DNA from: Limanda limanda
Taxonomy: Eukaryota; Chordata; Actinopteri; Pleuronectiformes; Pleuronectidae
Length of the DNA stretch: 64,000 nucleotides
Direction: 5' to 3'
NCBI RefSeq assembly: GCF_963576545.1
Contig: NC_083646.1
Span: forward strand, 24,266,527-24,330,526
The translations under genes and the position numbers were made by a program. The notes under the pieces are model-generated. The model ran no database searches, had not been told where the DNA came from, and saw only the letters and a program-made list of their open reading frames with translations. Below are positions 37,644 to 49,792 of this stretch, piece by piece; within the stretch, counting starts at the first letter, position 1, and the number at the start of each line of letters is the position of its first letter.

Positions 37644-37691
37644 TCCTTCACTCTACAGCAGGCCTCAGTAGCCCTGCTGTAGAGTGAAGGA
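37644..37691. repeat. Perfect 19-bp inverted repeat inside hAT copy 2
   Basis: The arms tccttcactctacagcagg (37644-37662) and cctgctgtagagtgaagga (37673-37691) are exact reverse complements with a 10-base loop. It is the same position in the element as the 14-bp hairpin of copy 1. Confidence 0.92.
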
Positions 37692-38039
37692 TGCTGGGAA
37701 TTATCTGTGCATGTGATGGAAGAATGCACAGTGGAGGGTGGAAATTCCCGAGCTTAACTTCCCATGTAAAGTTTCCGGAAAGTTTCCGGAAATTTACCGG
37801 AAACTTTCTGCCCCTTTGCAACCCTATAGTCATGATCTTTTAACCGTGTTTCTGCAAGCTGTCCTCTCTGCCCTCCTTCCCCCCCCTCCCCAGCTCCCTC
37901 CAGTCCGTCCACCCCTGCCCCGTGGCTGCATGCGCTGAGAAGGGGGCTGAAGTGTGGGGGGGTTGGGGAGGTAGAGCAGCGGGCAGGCTGGTGGGGGGGG
38001 GGGCGAGGCGTGTACATGCAGGGCGGAGGGAAGGGGGGA

Positions 38040-38290
38040 GGCGCCCAGATCACGCCGGGCGACTCCACAGGAGTGATAAGAGCGAATAAGCTGTCAGCGT
38101 GGGCGTCGGATGGGCCTTATTGTTCATATTTAGATGGAGGAACAATGGCGGCGTGTCAGGCTCCTATAGTTCATAATCTGCTGATGCTGACCAAGTGTCA
38201 GTGTGATCCACGAGCACCGAGGCGCCTGAAGCCTCAAGCTATCCCCCGCAGGAATGTCATGGGGGAGAGTACAAATGGGACAGCATCTGC
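38040..38290. promoter_or_regulatory. Candidate conserved non-coding element
   Basis: The unique block includes ggagtgataagagcgaataa, tgggccttattgttcatatt and tagttcataatctgctgatg, with many CpGs retained in a non-island setting. It is embedded in low-complexity purine-rich flanks, which makes its complexity stand out. Compositional evidence only. Confidence 0.35.
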
Positions 38291-39190
38291 CGGACTATAG
38301 ATAGATAGGTAGAGCAGAAGGGGAGGGAGGAGAGGGACTGGATAGAAGAGCCAGGGATGAAATGGAAAGGGATAGAAAAAAGAAGAAGGAGGAGAGAGTA
38401 GGAGGGCTGGACGAATTCAAAAGAGGACAAAATGAAAAGGTATGAAACGGAATTTAGCCAAAAGAAGCGAAGCAGAAAATTCTTCCCTTAAAAAAAAAAA
38501 AGATCGCTGCTAATTATGAATGAGTGTGACGGGAATGCAACAGAGCACCTGCAAGGAGAGATGGATGGATGGGGGATTAGAAACAGAGAGGCGGGGGGGG
38601 GGAGGCCTTTAGTTGGGAGAGCTCCCACCTGCAGGTGAGACAGAGAGGAGAATGGGCGTCAGATTAGAGAGAGGGGCCCTCAGAGCTGCCTCCTCCCACA
38701 ATGGAGGCTTGATGGTGGGCAGGGAGATGCCCCCAGACGCCAGGCGCACCCCCGAGACGCCAGGCACACCCCCGAGCTGTCACAGCCCATCAGCCCCGGT
38801 TCCACGCCCGTCTTGATCGAAACGCAACCGCGCTGCCCTCGCACGGCTTCAGCTGTGACAGATGACAATTAACGGTGATTCTTTGATGGAGATTCTGAAC
38901 AGATCCTATCAAGCAGGAGTGTGTTTGTGTTTGGTGACAGTGCTTTGAAGAATTTTAAAGAAGCACGCAGAGCGACACACACACAAACACACACACTCTC
39001 GCACAAGTCACGTGTGTTTTTGCTGGCGTTCTTAAATGTGTCACAATGAAAATGCCCCCCCCAGGCATTCTTCATTTACTGTCACAACCATTAGACATGG
39101 AAGGAGAGAAAAATAAGAGATGGTATCAGTAACGCATGAGCTACAGTAATTAGCCTCCTGATGCAAGTATGTGCACGTGTTTGCATGTGC

Positions 39191-39195
<5 letters not shown>

Positions 39196-39284
<89 letters not shown>
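39196..39284. repeat. (GA)n microsatellite, about 44 units
   Basis: A perfect GA run follows gtgcgtgtgt and ends at tgctgtc. It is a pure polypurine mirror repeat. Confidence 0.97.
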
Positions 39285-39287
<3 letters not shown>

Positions 39288-39611
39288 TGTCTTAATGCAC
39301 GGAGCACAAATGAATGCCAGTGCAGTCCTACAGTACATCTGCTGAGGGCTCTCATCAACAGAGGCTGTATAAACCCGAATCACCTTTTTTTGGGGCTGAG
39401 TTGCAGATTCTCTAAATTATATATCATCTCCAATGACTAATTTTCATACGATAAGCTATGCTAAAGCCTCCATTAGTTTATGAGCTGACGTGAGATGTAA
39501 TGGGAGCCTTGTCATGCCATGCTGATTCCTGCCAAGGCCCCAGATCTGCACTTTCCCCACTGCCTTGTTCCCTGAGCCACCACCTTAACACCCCCCCACC
39601 CCCCCGCTCCT

Positions 39612-39615
39612 GAGT

Positions 39616-39680
<65 letters not shown>
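39612..39680. repeat. (GT)n microsatellite
   Basis: A GT run with one GAGT interruption at its start lies next to C-rich sequence (cccccccacccccccg) on its left. Confidence 0.96.
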
Positions 39681-39682
<2 letters not shown>

Positions 39683-40430
39683 CGTGTGTTCTGCCCAGCT
39701 TTAACATTTCACAAACCTGTGGGGTTTTGTTAATTCTTATTGTCATAAGTGGCTTCTTATCACGGGAACCACAAGTCACTTCATTGTCTATATATTCTTT
39801 ACTCGCTATAAATAACATTGTTATACGTATTTCCAGTGTGTGTAAAAAACAGATGTGGCAGCACACTAGACTTAATGGGGAATCTTGACTTTTATTTTTG
39901 CAACGGTATATTATGACTTCTCCACCTAAGAAAGGTTAAAGATCATTTGTTTGAGCTGAATTCTCATGTAAAAGTCAATATTATAATAAAACTCAAATAA
40001 TAGCGTAACAAAGAAAGGACAGTCTCTAAAGGCTGCTCTTTTTTTTTTTACAGAAATACTCACTAATTACTGTGATTAAATCCAATCGTTGCGATAGTGC
40101 TTAACTTGTGTGTAGCTCGACATTAACAGTCAGGACTATGCCCTCGGAGATACTAGGAAGCTTTTAATGTAAAACATCTTTGAAGAAAGTGACTGGCTTC
40201 ATTGACAATAACTTAACACTGACTGAAAAAAAACACAGAAGTAGAATTGACTGCAGTGAATTAGTAATGAGAAGAGGATTTGTAGCAGAGTGGTGAGTAT
40301 GGCATGGCTATATTGTTGTTTGATGGAATCAATGCAGTGGAAATGGACATTACCCTGAATTTATTAAGACAACAGAGGAAGCTGAGTGTGTTTGAGAGCT
40401 ACTTAAAAGCCTATATCAAATAAGGGCCTC

Positions 40431-40632
<202 letters not shown>

Positions 40633-40925
40633 ACACATGCACTGGAGGGTGCAGGTCCTATCCTGCCCTGGCTGTCAATAATCTGCATTTCTGACATATA
40701 ACGTAACACACATCTATCAGACGTCTTAACACTCAACTATAATTTACAATAAGCCTGGTCTGTCTTAGCTCATGAGCAGCTTTATTATATTTTATTGTGG
40801 TATCACCGCCAAAGCAAATAGAAAAGAAGGAGATACGATTATATGGCAGCCTCCATCAGAGAAATGTTAAAACCAGAAATTGAACTGAATAACGTGAGGT
40901 CAAGTCAGGTTTGGCTCATATTTAT

Positions 40926-41300
40926 TTTTCAAGTCAATTTTATTTGTATAGCACCAAATCGCAACGTATGTTTACGGAAGGCACTTTACATAGTAATGTC
41001 GAGACCTTATATTACATAACAGAAACCCAACAGATCCCACAACGAGTAGCACTGACGACTGAGAGAAGAAACTCCCTCTTAACTGGAAGAAAACCTCTAG
41101 ACCCAGACTCAGTGTGGACCGGTTGGGGTGAGAGGAGAGAAATGAGGGAGAGAGGAGAGAGGGAGAGAGACCAGGAGGGAGAGACCAGGAACAGTTATAA
41201 TGAAATAATAAAAGTGGTTGACACCAGGTAATAATAATTATAACAATAATAAACTATGGGAGAGAAAAAAAACACAAAGCTAGTGACATGTAGTAATGTG
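40926..41300 (-). mobile_element. Teleost retroelement 3' end, minus orientation
   Basis: The left edge tcaagtcaattttatttgta, tagcaccaaatcgcaacg reverse-complements to a '...gctatacaaataaaattgacttga' tail. Rightward come gcactttacatagtaatg, aacccaacagatcccac, agagaagaaactccctctta, aagaaaacctctagaccc and gtgtggaccggttgggg, a word series common in fish retroelements. It then grades into gagaga-rich sequence and an ataataa-rich patch. Family is not asserted; the right edge is approximate. Confidence 0.65.
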
Positions 41301-42724
41301 AGGGGCCAGTGAGACAAACAGGCAGACTGAGGGAGAGAGAGCAGTGCATGATGGGAGGTCAGCTCTCAAAATGGGTTTAAGTTGGAGCAGGAATTACTAA
41401 ACATTGATCTGCACACCACTAGCAGCCAGTGTTTGAGACTAAACAGGGAATATAGGAACAAACAATCCACAGTTAAATGTATTTCAAATTTAAAGCTATT
41501 CATTTAAACTCAATGTGTTTGGTTGTATTTACCTTTGGTTGAGATTCAGCCTCTGTCATCGGCTGCATGTCACCCCCCCTCATCTCTCAGACAGAACACT
41601 GTAGTAATGTGGGTTAAAGACGGTGAAGATTGACCCTGAACTCTGACTTCATAAGCATAAAGCGTGCCAGGTTGCCTTGATCCAGCCCCTGCATGCTCTC
41701 AGCAGATCTGGTTACCCAGAATGCACCAGGTTATTCCGCCTGTTCCCCCCTTGCACTGTGTTGGCCTACAGGTCTGAGATCTGTTGAGCGTCAGGCTTGA
41801 TGCGTTGACGTCCAACACAAACACGCAGCAGTCAGAGTCCGGCCCGGTGAGCGACATGGCCGAGGCTTTCCCCTCCGTGTTAAACTCCTCTGACATCACA
41901 GAGAGCTTAGCCAGTCCTGCACTGAGCTCCCAGAGGCTGAGGCTCGCCCTCAGTAATCAGTGGGTCGATCCCAAAACACACACAGATACACACTCAAAAA
42001 TGCTCATTCATTTGGTTGAAACAAGACAACGCAGATGCTCGGTGACAGCAGACATGCATCTGTGTCATTACACACTTACACATATGCACAAGACTACAAG
42101 CTCAGTCAAAGCTCGAATTCTGACTGTGAGGTTTCAGTCTGAAGTCCGTTCAGTGTAAAGGAAACATTGTGATCAGTAGATTTACTCACGCTGGTGAAGA
42201 ACTTTGGTGAACTTGTTCTGTTAACACTGTTGACAGATGAAAACGTTCTAACCTTAGGCTACATCCTTTCTACAACAATTTAGTTTCAACTAAAAAGATA
42301 ACACTAACAGGCCAGAAAACGCCACTCACACACACTGGGCACACGCATGTGGGTGTAAACAGGAAGTCATGCCTGTGCCAGTGTACACAGGAAGCTTTGG
42401 TTGATAACTCCAGAAAGAGCTGGGATCTAAAAAAAGAAGCAGCTGCACATGGAAAGTCAAATGCAGAATTTAACTACACAACAGGGTCAGCAATGCCTGT
42501 AGTTGAGTCCTGTGTTGCGTTCTACACTGGCAGCCGATGCTACTGCCTGCTGTTTTGTTTTCCGGAAGGAGGTTGTGTGATCGGAGCCTGATGAATCAGT
42601 GATGGTGACGCTTACAGACCCAATCAGAAAGCGCTTGTGAGTGCACACGTGGTAGAGTTTTCAAACTGAAACATGGCCTTCCTTCTTTCCAAAGCAGTTT
42701 GGTCGTGTGGACAACAGGCGTAAC
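41301..42724. other. Intergenic sequence, one patch with exon-like composition
   Basis: No gene is established. Bases 41770-41960 are GC-richer and open on both strands (see findings). The remainder is unique sequence with short CA patches near 41977-41992. Confidence 0.5.
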
Positions 42725-42911
42725 TAGGGTTGCAAAATTCCGGGAATATTCAAAGTTGGAAACTTTCCACCGGAATATACGGGAATTAACGGGAATAAAC
42801 TGGAAATGTTGTAGGTAATTTATACTAACTGTATTTACCTTGTCATATACAGACATAAATATAAACATTTTGTTTTGTCATAGGCTGATTTGAGCCCTGA
42901 GGAAACTTTGG
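42725..42911 (-). mobile_element. BED-finger hAT-type miniature element, copy 3 (left end only)
   Basis: It starts with the family terminus tagggttgcaaaattccggg and follows copies 1 and 2 through gtaatttatactaactgtat and catataaacattttg-like words to gaggaaactttgg, then departs abruptly into unrelated sequence. The BED coding part and right terminus are absent. This is a truncated copy of about 187 bp. Confidence 0.8.
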
Positions 42912-44319
42912 CTCCTTTTGCAGGTAACAATCGTCTGCAGACACGTGTAGAGCTGATGTGCAGCTGATCACAAACTGCATCACATTCCTCCAAGAAGAAT
43001 GAATAAAACCAGAACACCTACTCAGTGTGCACAGGAACAATCATTGTGTTCTAGGGATTCAATACTGTGTCCCCAGTTAGAATAGGAAACAAGAGGCAAT
43101 GGCTCTTCTCTGACACTTAATACCACCTTGTGTGGCATGATCCAAGCAGTTTGTCCTATAAAAGCAGGCAGACAAAAGACACCTAATGTCCTGTACTGTA
43201 CTCCAGGTTGTAACCATGTGACTCTGAAACTATGAAACTGGAGTGATGACTTTATCTGCAGCAGTAATACGATTCTGATTTAGCTTGTTTGAATAAATGA
43301 GGCTGCGTGAGAAACCTTTTCCTCACATGACAAACACGTGTGTTTCTTTACCAGACCTACGCTGAGCTCCTTCCTCTGAACTGTGCATACAGAAGCTCCC
43401 CTGGGTGGTTAATGGCAACACATCTGAAATGTTACCCCGGTTGACAGAGGAGCCTCTTGCCTCAGCAGAGGTGTGGCAGCTGCCTGTTGAGGTGGCCTCA
43501 CACATCACTGCAGGCAGGCATGTCCGCGGGGGGGGGGGGGGGCGGCCCCAGAGAGAAGCTCCTGGAAAAACAGAGAGCGCAGCAGTGACAGTACAGCCAC
43601 AGTGCAAACTACAGAACATATAGAGTACTGTACGTGGCAGACTGGGAGTTAGCTAACTGCCTCAGGGTCGACTTAAGGGCTCGGCCTGAAGGCCGGCTCA
43701 ACGTTAGCATCAGGCTACATCTCTCCTCTCGCTGTCGGGTCGCAACTGCCAGGGAGTAACGCTCGCCATTCGGGGGCCGAGCCATATTTGCATCAGACCA
43801 CAAATCCCTGGTTCCAACACGCTTCTTCTCCCCTCTTGTTTCTCGGTGCAGCAGGAAACAGACGTCACAGTGTGCTGACACTCCAGAGGAGGCACGTTAC
43901 CACAACATGCGGCTGAGAAAATAAAGAGTGAGAGGACATTTTCATTACTCCCTGTAAGGTCCTGTGCTGCTCCAGGGTTTTGTTTTGCCATATCTCATAT
44001 TGCATAGCTCCACATCAAAGGATGTGCTTTTTATATTCAGATTTATTAAAGATATGTAACAGGCTGTTTGTTGGGCCTGTGGTGAGGCTGGTTGCAACTT
44101 TCATTCTGAAACTGCAAAAGTGACCTGCAGTGATTGATGTATTTTGTCTCATGTTCAACTGACTTCTCATGCAGTGATTGTAACTGTTAGTTGACTTAGA
44201 CATAGTATTTTATTGAATCGTCAAAAGTTATTGTTAATGACCTTTTCCCTTGTATTACTTTATATATATATATATATATGAATATTTAATTCATTCTTTT
44301 TTAAAATTTTTAAATTTCA

Positions 44320-44426
44320 ATGTATTAACTCTTCATTGTACCCTCTGCACCATTGTAAAAGAGGGTCTTATTCCTCAATGTGTTTTCCGAGGCTTAAATA
44401 AATAATCAATCAATCAATCAATCAAA
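44320..44426 (+). mobile_element. LINE-like 3' tail with (AATC)n end
   Basis: The words cattgtaaaagagggtctta, ttcctcaatgtgttttcc and gaggcttaaataaataa lead into an AATC repeat tail (44402-44424). A related sequence in the opposite orientation is at about 58975-59045. Only the tail is recognisable; how far left the element goes is unknown. Confidence 0.55.
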
Positions 44427-45009
44427 AAGTAAAGACCTGCTGCTGGAATCGGTCCACAGAAGCCTGAAGCAGCACAAGGAGCCGCTCACCTGTTAACTCA
44501 AACATCAATGAAGCTCGACTCAGTTCGAAGGAGGATCACATCGATGTGTCCTGACTGCTGTCACTACAGGTCGGCTGTTTATTCAAAGTTTATTAAAAGT
44601 CCAACTCGATCACTAAATTCGACAGAGAAAAAGTGATATTTCTTCAGGTAAAAATGAAACTAGCCTGCAGAAGTGTAACAAACAGGAAGAGGATGTCTCA
44701 CTCTGCCTGAGGAGAAAGACGTGAACGGTCCTGAACCCTCACATCAACACTTTGACTAACTGATGTTCCTCTCCTCCTCGCACAACTCTCTTGCCAATTT
44801 AAAGGGAGAGCAGCTCGCGTCAATTATGGATGTGCACTATTGAAATGTTCATGTGATAGAGGGTAATAGTAGAGAACATGTTTTATTACTTAATTGAGTG
44901 GAGTTCCAGCAGGCCTTGTAAATGAGGAGTGACAGTAGGCGTTATCGCAGAGCGCCCTGGGTAATTATGTTTGGCTAAGTCTGGCTCTGAGCAGACGAGA
45001 CTCTCCGAG

Positions 45010-45260
45010 TGGATCTAAACAGCTGAACACACGTGCACAGGAACCCTTTTATTTCCGAGGCGAGGGGAGAATGTCTGTTATTGCACCGAACGTCTCTGAA
45101 TTTGGACTTCGATCTTGGGGCTGACTATTGCTCAAGCAGGTTTGCCTGCCACAATTAGCATATGTAATGACTTTGCAATCAAATACAAAAACAAGCATGT
45201 TTGAAGCACTCAGTCCTGGTGAGAGGTGTAATCATGTTCAGGGCAATTAGACAGGTTTGT
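45010..45260. promoter_or_regulatory. Candidate conserved non-coding element
   Basis: Unique sequence with cccttttatttccgaggcg, ttattgcaccgaacgtctc, gccacaattagcatatgta and gtaatcatgttcagggcaat. It has varied words, ATTAGCATATG-like POU/homeodomain-type cores and no repeats. Compositional evidence only. Confidence 0.33.
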
Positions 45261-45397
45261 TGTTCTCTGCAGCCATGTTATGTACCTGTGGGATGCTGAT
45301 TGACTCAACAATCTAATTAGGTTTCGTTGTGGAGGCTCCACAACAGGCTGGTGAGGCCCGGCTGCTGCACAGGGCAACAGTGTCACATAATTTAGGC

Positions 45398-45400
<3 letters not shown>

Positions 45401-45484
<84 letters not shown>
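45401..45484. repeat. (CA)n microsatellite, about 42 units
   Basis: A perfect CA run follows ttaggcatt and ends at ccgccgtc. Confidence 0.97.
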
Positions 45485-45485
<1 letters not shown>

Positions 45486-46177
45486 GCCGTCAAAGTGATC
45501 ACAACTTGTTCCCCAGACACCAACCTTCTGTTTTTTACCAGACAAAAACAAAAACAGGAGTGAAATAAGAGTTATTAATGATTGGCTCACACGTGCTGTG
45601 TGATGCTCCTACATCACTGTTACAGTAGATTGCCTTCATCACATACAGCATGAACAAAAAGTATTTAAGTATCTGGTAAACATCTTCAGGTAAACTACTT
45701 CTTGACAGCAAATATAACACAGTGCTTGTTTCTAAAGACAATTCACATGAGAAATTACATTCACAGGTTATTAATAACAATGGTAATTATAGGCAATTTA
45801 AAGGGCTTTGCATAAAATATGAAATACATCATGAAAAAATGTAACAGTAACATTGAGACTAAGACAATACAAAAAGAAGCATGTGAAAAGAAATGAAAGA
45901 CAGTTACATAGAGAATAGAAATAAAATAGGAAATAATAATAAAAAATATGTAAAAGTGAATAATCAAACTGAATAGATATAATTAAATCCTCCCAGTCTG
46001 AAGCTAAGACAATTTTTGTTCTATCTTGAATGAATAATCCAAATATTGGCTTATTCCTTTCATATCTTAATAATAATAATAATTATCATCGTCATCATAA
46101 GTCTAACAATAACAATAGCTTTCATGACAGTCACAGCAGCCACATCGGCTGAGAAGATATAGTGCAAAAACCCACAA

Positions 46178-46235
46178 CCCCCCCCACAGCTGTGACTGCT
46201 TGGCACCACAAAAGAACAAGGGGGGGGGGGGGGGG
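46178..46235. repeat. C8 and G16 homopolymer runs in opposite orientation
   Basis: A run of eight C (46178-46185) and a run of sixteen G (46220-46235) are separated by 34 bases. They could pair as an imperfect hairpin. Confidence 0.85.
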
Positions 46236-46659
46236 AGAATTCACACATTATCAGCTTAATGATCATTTGAAATCGCAAGTCAAAAAAAAGAAATGATCCC
46301 CGGAAAGTTTCACATCGTCTGCGTGACTCTTTTGAAAATTGCCCTTTCCGTGATGTGATCTATTTGACGAGTAAAGCAGATAAAGACCAGGAAGATGAAC
46401 AGCGTATGATGGAGGATCACAGATGTTCTGGGGAGGAGGAAGGCTCCGGCCGTGTGACACGTTATCTATGAAAATGGATAAAGCGGGAAGAACAGAGGAT
46501 CAACACAGTCAGGGCAAAGTCTCCATAGACTAATTATCCCGGTGACAAAGTGGAAACTGTGCCACCGTAGTCCTTGCTCCACCCGATCACACATGTAGCG
46601 CGAAACTGGAAAAGAAAACTCTCTCTTCTTTGAAACACGTGCATTTTTTCTCTTTCTAT

Positions 46660-46930
46660 ATAACTCTAGGTGAGAGCAAAGGAGAGGCTCTGATTAAGGC
46701 AGCGTACAGTAAAGAGAATCTACGGTGTCGCCCACCTTTGGGGCTTTCCTTAAGTGGCCTTAAATAAGATAATAAGGGCGATGGGCAGAAAAAGGAGGAC
46801 TTTGTCTGCTGGCATTAGTGCGATGGCCGTGTTAGTGGTGATATCTTTGAGGGGGGATAGTGTGCCAGTAATGAGACAGGGTTGCCTTCCCTTGCCGGCC
46901 TAATTAATCCTACATTTTCATAGCGTATAA
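46660..46930. promoter_or_regulatory. Candidate conserved non-coding element
   Basis: Notable words are ggctctgattaaggcagcg, tcgcccacctttggggc, ccttaaataagataataagg, ggcattagtgcgatggcc and gccggcctaattaatcc. The block is complex and CpG-containing, lacks repeats and has no persuasive reading frame. Among the non-coding blocks it looks the most enhancer-like. Confidence 0.4.
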
Positions 46931-47771
46931 TCACTGCCCACAGTGCAGCCTTCTACTGGCCACAGAAGAGAGATGTCGGAGGAGTCTCTATCTGTTGCCC
47001 TATCGTTCTCTCTCCTCCCGCTCTATCTTTCCCTCTCCTCCTTCTTTCCCTCTGCAATTTATTACACTGGTATCCAGAGTGAAGTGAAACCTCCCAGTAT
47101 GGACCTATCTGTCATCTCTACATTATCAGGGAAACACACTGCCGACCATATTGTGCTACAAGGGGCTCCGGCAAATTACTATTTTTATGGGACATGATAA
47201 AGGAAATGCTGTCTTGGTGTTTAAGATTGTCGGCCGTGTGTTTTGATCGTGGCGGTGGCCGGCGCTGTTACAACTGATGGATAATGCAATGATTGATTAC
47301 AGTCTCGTAAAAACGTGCCTGTAAAGGGTTAAAATACAATACGATTTTTAAATGTAATAGGAAAATAACCCCTTCAATTTTTGTTCTAATACTTCTCTAT
47401 TTATTAGAAAGTGAGAAAGAGAAATGAATGTCAATATATGCACAGTGATAGAAGAATGTACAGATGCACTCTTCATAGAGATTAATGCATGACAGTGATT
47501 GTTTTCCATTTGGGCCGTAGCCTGCGGACGGTGGAATCAGGCAGGGCCGCGGCGTCTCGCTGCTCGGCTGCACTGAACCCATGTTGCAGAACGATCCCTG
47601 AGATGATAAAGAGAGGAAAGTGAAAAGTCACATCCTGTCACATCTCATGATCTCCCTCCCTGAAAAGTGAGGCTCGCATGGCCTTGAGGGTGACATCCGC
47701 CATATACCAACACGGCACAACACAGTGAACGAGGGCGGAGGGTGGAGAAACGGAGGGGGTGGATGGTATGG

Positions 47772-47814
47772 AGGAGAGAGGGAGAGAGAGAGAGTGAGAG
47801 AGAGAGAGAGAGAG

Positions 47815-47884
<70 letters not shown>
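47772..47884. repeat. (GA)n microsatellite with GT and GC interruptions
   Basis: About 110 bp of GA repeats, interrupted by gagtgag and gagcaag in the left half. Confidence 0.97.
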
Positions 47885-47887
<3 letters not shown>

Positions 47888-48005
47888 GAGGGGTAGAGGG
47901 GTGGAGCATATGGAGGAAAAGAGAGTGAATGATTTAATGGTAAATAAGCCTGTGTAGAAGCAACTGATCCCGTCGCTCCTTGTCTCTCTAAAATCCATCT
48001 TTACT

Positions 48006-48078
48006 CTGTCTCTCTCCCTCTCTCCCTCTATTTCCATCTCTCTCTCTCTCTCTCTCCCTCTCTCTCTCTCTCCCTCTC
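48006..48078. repeat. (CT)n-rich tract
   Basis: CT repeats with ccct and tatttccat interruptions. Together with the GA tract 120 bp to the left it forms a large potential inverted repeat. Confidence 0.9.
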
Positions 48079-48375
48079 AATTGCTGTCGGCGTGAGACAG
48101 ATACCCCAACCTCAAAGTGACAGGCTCTCAAACGACTGGGCGAGGAAACCAAGCATTAATTAAGTCATTGCCGGACTGTAATTTCCTTGAGAAGTAGAAA
48201 AAATGCATGAGAAAAGGTTACTGAGACCTTTTCTGTGTCAAAATTACCATTCGTCATGAATATTAATGCACCTAATGAAGACAACCTTTGCTTCATCAAG
48301 AATGTTCTGGAGCAGGGTGCCACGCTGATAGACTCTCCCTGGCTGTTTTTCTCCTTCAGTCAGGAGGAGAAACTG

Positions 48376-48463
<88 letters not shown>
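48376..48463. repeat. (CA)n microsatellite, about 43 units
   Basis: A perfect CA run follows gaaactgg and ends at tgtgagc. Confidence 0.97.
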
Positions 48464-48465
<2 letters not shown>

Positions 48466-49556
48466 TGAGCTTCACCCATCTGAGTCACCCGTATGCATTT
48501 TTCTCTTAATGTGGAGCAGCGCATCCTTTCAAATCAAAGGCGCCATATTTGACCAAACGTGCAATTTAGGAACGAACAGAGCGGAGACACTAAAGCGATG
48601 TTGTAAGTCATGTATTCAAATTAGAGTTTTGTAATCATGTGCATATTATTCTGTTTGTGTTGAGGGTAAAATGCAAACCCAAAGGCAAGAGTGTATATAG
48701 CATGATTTATGTAGAACATGTGTTTTATCATTTAATATTTTTTTACTTTATAATGATTTGTCTTTGGGGTAAAGAATGGGAAATGGAAAATAAACTTAAA
48801 GATGCTCTCCAGGTGCATATTGGGAGTTGTAGTGTCCAGTGGTTTAAAACATTAAACTTACCTTCGATATTTGTACTTGTTCATTGCTTTGGTTTAGCAT
48901 CAATACTTGCATAGCTCATTCCCATCGGCCACTTTAAACTAAGCTTGTGAACATGCTAAATATGATGTAAACATCATTTTGAGCATATTAGCATGCTAAT
49001 ATTAACATATTGCTATTAGTATAGTAGACTCTAAGATCACAATGGAGAAAATAAATAAACTGGTTAATTTTGTTAATTTTGTCGCCACTGTAATATCACT
49101 ATGGTGTCAGTATCAGCTGCATCAACTTTAAGTGCAACACTAGTTTAAATGCAAGAAATGAACGTGCTCATTGTTTAAACATTATATAATCTGAGGTTAG
49201 AGGAGACCAGTAAAGCTTTGGCTTCTTCTATTGTTTAATTCTGTCTCCACTTCCTGTAATTGGTCCCAGAGTCAGGACCATGCTCTTATGTTATTGGTTA
49301 GGATGATGTTGTTCTTTTCATCGCGAGCCAAATGTAAATATGACAAACATGACTTGCTGACTGACACACTCTGTCCCAGACACCGTTTTCAGAGAGATCA
49401 AAGCTTTTATGTCCAGCTTCACAGGAACCAGGAAGAGATAACATCAGATTCAAATAAGAAACTGTCAGGGAAGGAAACTTTTAAGATTCATCTGAATTGA
49501 CTTCAACTGAAATAACCGTGCAGGAAACAATGAAATTATCCTTTTAAGTGCCATAC

Positions 49557-49559
<3 letters not shown>

Positions 49560-49632
<73 letters not shown>
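49560..49632. repeat. (CA)n microsatellite, about 34 units
   Basis: The CA run follows gccatacct and ends in a CGCA variant. Confidence 0.96.
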
Positions 49633-49734
49633 TGTAGTCGCCACTACTCAGCCTCCATTTTTGCTCTCCTTACTCCTCAACGTCTCCCGCTCCCGTTGAC
49701 ACATACCTCTCATTAATTCAGGCCTGTCACGTTG

Positions 49735-49792
49735 ACACACGCACACACGGACACACACGGACACACACACACACGGACACACACACACACTC
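49735..49792. repeat. CA tract with regular GGACACAC units
   Basis: Four cggacacac-like words are spaced 10-20 bases apart inside a CA run, ending before tcatggtatc. Confidence 0.85.

Larger units (their letters stand above)
37064..37826 (-). mobile_element. BED-finger hAT-type miniature element, copy 2 (763 bp)
   Basis: It has the same termini as copy 1 (tagggttgcaaa and tttgcaaccct-a). The word tcatgat occurs immediately left (37057-37063) and three bases right (37830-37836), consistent with a target duplication plus small end drift. Compared with copy 1 it lacks about 115 bp next to the right end and has gained a four-unit 10-bp tandem array (37121-37160). Its minus-strand BED finger is intact in residues, but the proper start is lost to a short deletion. 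Confidence 0.85.
42912..45400. other. Intergenic sequence with a G15 run and a retroelement tail
   Basis: There is no gene. A G15 run lies at 43528-43542 and a TA run near 44262-44279. A retroelement 3' tail ends at 44426, and a CNE-like block lies at about 45010-45260 (ttagcatatgtaatgactttg). Confidence 0.55.

Noticed and set aside
39041..39440. Ser-Leu and Arg-Glu repeat frames
   Set aside because: Translations of the GA/CT array at 39196-39284.
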